The notes under the pieces: generated by a model
Told to the model about the DNA's origin: nothing
Databases searched by the model: none
The model's input: the letters and a program-made list of their open reading frames with translations, nothing else
Made by a program: the position numbers and the translations under genes
Shown: one piece after another, positions 49,385-50,285 of the stretch
How positions within the stretch are numbered: position 1 is the stretch's first letter
Layout of the letters: each line of letters starts with the position of its first letter
NCBI RefSeq assembly: GCF_030697375.1
Contig: NZ_JAUYQD010000085.1
Coordinates: forward strand, 1-50,285
Direction: 5' to 3'
DNA from: Rhodoferax sp.
GTDB taxonomy: Bacteria; Pseudomonadota; Gammaproteobacteria; Burkholderiales; Burkholderiaceae_C
DNA: 50,285 nucleotides

Positions 49385-49678
49385 CTACTTCGCCCGTTTC
49401 AATTGGGTGTAAAAGTTTTCATGCGGGCCGGCCGACATCAAGAGAAACTCGACGGGGTTCTTCTTGTCGGGCTGCAACTTGTAGGCCAGCAATGTCTCCT
49501 GGTTGTTGAGCTTGAACTTGTGAACAAACACCCCCGCCAGATCGCCGCGCTTTTCTTCGCCAATGAATGGGTTCCTTGCAACTTCCAGCACCGCAGCATC
49601 GAGCACTTTCTTGTCCTTTGCATGCAGTTTTTTTGCAAGCCGGTCGAATGAGGCAGTCGATAGAGCCCTCAACTCCAT
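49385..49678 (-). CDS. RelE/ParE-family toxin
   Basis: 97 residues. TASFDRLAKKLHAKDKKVLD, IGEEKRGDLAGVFVHKFKLN and NQETLLAYKLQPDKKN are typical of the RelE/ParE fold; the C-terminus MSAGPHENFYTQLKRAK holds the conserved HENFY segment. RelE-like members cleave mRNA on the ribosome; ParE-like members poison gyrase, and the sequence alone does not decide. It follows the antitoxin gene by three bases. Confidence 0.88.
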   Translation of the reverse strand: MELRALSTASFDRLAKKLHAKDKKVLDAAVLEVARNPFIGEEKRGDLAGVFVHKFKLNNQETLLAYKLQPDKKNPVEFLLMSAGPHENFYTQLKRAK

Positions 49679-49681
49679 GGC

Positions 49682-49900
49682 TTACCCGAATTGGTAGGCC
49701 GAGACCTGTCCACCTTTTGCCTCTTCAAGGGACAGCATCGTGTCCTGGATCATCCGCAAGGGGAGATCGGGGTTATCCAGAACAGCCTTGCCGATACGCG
49801 CCCAGTATTCGATCTGCTTGGGGACGGAGCGATGCTCAGCCGCAGCAACGGTCTTTGCGTCCGCCACTAGATCATCAGAAAGTTTCATGGCGACAGCCAT
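49682..49900 (-). CDS. ParD-like antitoxin
   Basis: 72 residues. MAVAMKLSDDLVADAKTVAA and RSVPKQIEYWARIGKAVLDN form the ribbon-helix-helix part; the C-terminal SLEEAKGGQVSAYQFG would wrap the toxin. This matches the ParD-like antitoxin family paired with RelE/ParE toxins. AAAGGAG lies five bases before the ATG. Expected to repress its own promoter (49926-49954). Confidence 0.88.
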   Translation of the reverse strand: MAVAMKLSDDLVADAKTVAAAEHRSVPKQIEYWARIGKAVLDNPDLPLRMIQDTMLSLEEAKGGQVSAYQFG

Positions 49901-49925
49901 AGCGGTACTCCTTTAAATTGGTTGT

Positions 49926-49956
49926 ATTGTACGTTTTTAGGCAACCTTTTGCAACC
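49926..49956 (-). promoter_or_regulatory. Promoter and operator repeats of the toxin-antitoxin operon
   Basis: On the minus strand TTGCAA (49949-49954), 17-bp spacer, TACAAT (49926-49931). GCAACC occurs twice on the plus strand (49941-49946 and 49951-49956), 10 bp apart, one helical turn, and GGTTG at 49920-49924 is inverted to them. Such spacing suits a ribbon-helix-helix antitoxin dimer. Confidence 0.6.
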
Positions 49957-50146
49957 CATATCACATTGACAAACATTTCTTCGAGAACCATAGAGCACTA
50001 ATGGAGTAACAGCCGATGGCAAGGGCGTTGATAGAACTATAGATGCCGATAAAGTAGGCATACGAAGGCCGACATACAGCACCCCATCACGATCTGTAAC
50101 TGAATCTGCCATAAAGCCCTCGACGAATACATTCAACTTGTCAGAC
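49957..50146. other. Intergenic region, no supported gene
   Basis: Together with the toxin-antitoxin promoter and the putative IS end, the right end from 49901 has no gene that I can support. The region is less GC-rich than the rest of the window. An 83-codon minus-strand frame (49885-50136) overlaps the antitoxin start and its promoter and has no family features. Confidence 0.5.
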
Positions 50147-50285
50147 TGTCAGCGCCGATTGAATATTGACCCACCCTGCCGATCCAATATTGACCCAGGG
50201 CGGGTTGCTGGTTTTTGAATCAGCAACTGTGGATAAGTGTACTCAATGTCTGGTTTTTGCTGTGCCTCCTTGTCTTTGATTGCGA
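50147..50285. mobile_element. Probable terminus of an IS21-type insertion sequence (cut by window edge)
   Basis: TGTCAGCGCCGATT (50147-50160) begins with TG as IS ends do. Two direct copies of AATATTGACCCA (50162-50173 and 50186-50197) follow, 24 bp apart, like the multiple terminal repeats of IS21 elements. On the minus strand an open frame (AIKDKEAQQKPDIEYTYPQL onward) enters from the right edge and stops at the terminus; it may be an element gene or chance. No transposase is visible. Confidence 0.4.

Noticed and set aside
49885..50136. 83-codon minus-strand frame upstream of the antitoxin
   Set aside because: It overlaps the antitoxin start and its promoter, has no ribosome binding site and resembles no family.
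1..50285. CRISPR array, prophage structural genes or rRNA
   Set aside because: No regularly spaced direct repeats, phage structural genes or rRNA sequence were seen on either strand.

Overview
The window looks like chromosome from a betaproteobacterium of the Burkholderiales, most likely the Comamonadaceae (Rhodoferax/Polaromonas-like). Reasons are the GC-rich coding, the gmk-rpoZ-spoT-greB neighbourhood, the family profile (CBS protein beginning MFSVYG, atu-like acyl-CoA cluster, cytochrome b561 with paired YceI) and short intergenic repeats of a kind I associate with that family. Genus is inference; no rRNA is present.

Layout. 1-60: start of a gene running off the left edge. 178-17280 (minus): a tightly packed operon read glgB, glgE, treS-maltokinase, an MscS-like membrane protein, glgX, treZ, malQ-treY. 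It encodes the GlgE route from trehalose via maltose and maltose-1-phosphate to branched alpha-glucan, and the TreY/TreZ route back to trehalose, so it can form a closed glucan-trehalose loop. 17388-21569: a DJ-1/PfpI remnant, PilZ protein, ECF41 sigma factor coupled to an alpha/beta hydrolase, and an RNB exoribonuclease. 21777-25093: SRPBCC protein, then cytochrome b561 with two YceI proteins, NYN nuclease-like protein and VF530 protein. 25178-28210: tRNA-Ser(UGA), PEP-CTERM protein, CBS protein, HemW. 28338-31675: RdgB, Rph, PP2C phosphatase and Ser/Thr kinase. 31777-36664: YicC, Gmk, RpoZ, SpoT/Rel, GreB, tRNA-Arg(ACG). 36714-44275: BKACE enzyme and a biotin-dependent acyl-CoA carboxylase / dehydrogenase / hydratase operon whose order matches atuCDEF, diverging from SCP2 and MerR genes across a LiuR-like palindrome. 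44414-46434: a membrane protein and winged-helix regulator behind a promoter bracketed by two copies of one palindrome, then a lipoprotein. 46618-49110: AsmA-family protein and an unknown small protein. 49267-50285: a 3'-terminal tRNA fragment with its terminator, a ParD-like/RelE toxin-antitoxin pair and a probable IS21-type insertion sequence end, which together look like the edge of an integrated island.

The most unusual material lies between the genes. A roughly 57-bp repeat occurs five times. One copy supplies the N-terminus of the AtuE-like hydratase, one supplies the C-terminus of Rph, one abuts the DJ-1 remnant, and one sits behind a duplicated scrap of the merR gene. The tRNA fragment at 49322-49349 predicts an intact tRNA beyond the right edge. 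The dual palindrome around TATAAT at 44430 marks a little-known regulator-membrane protein module.
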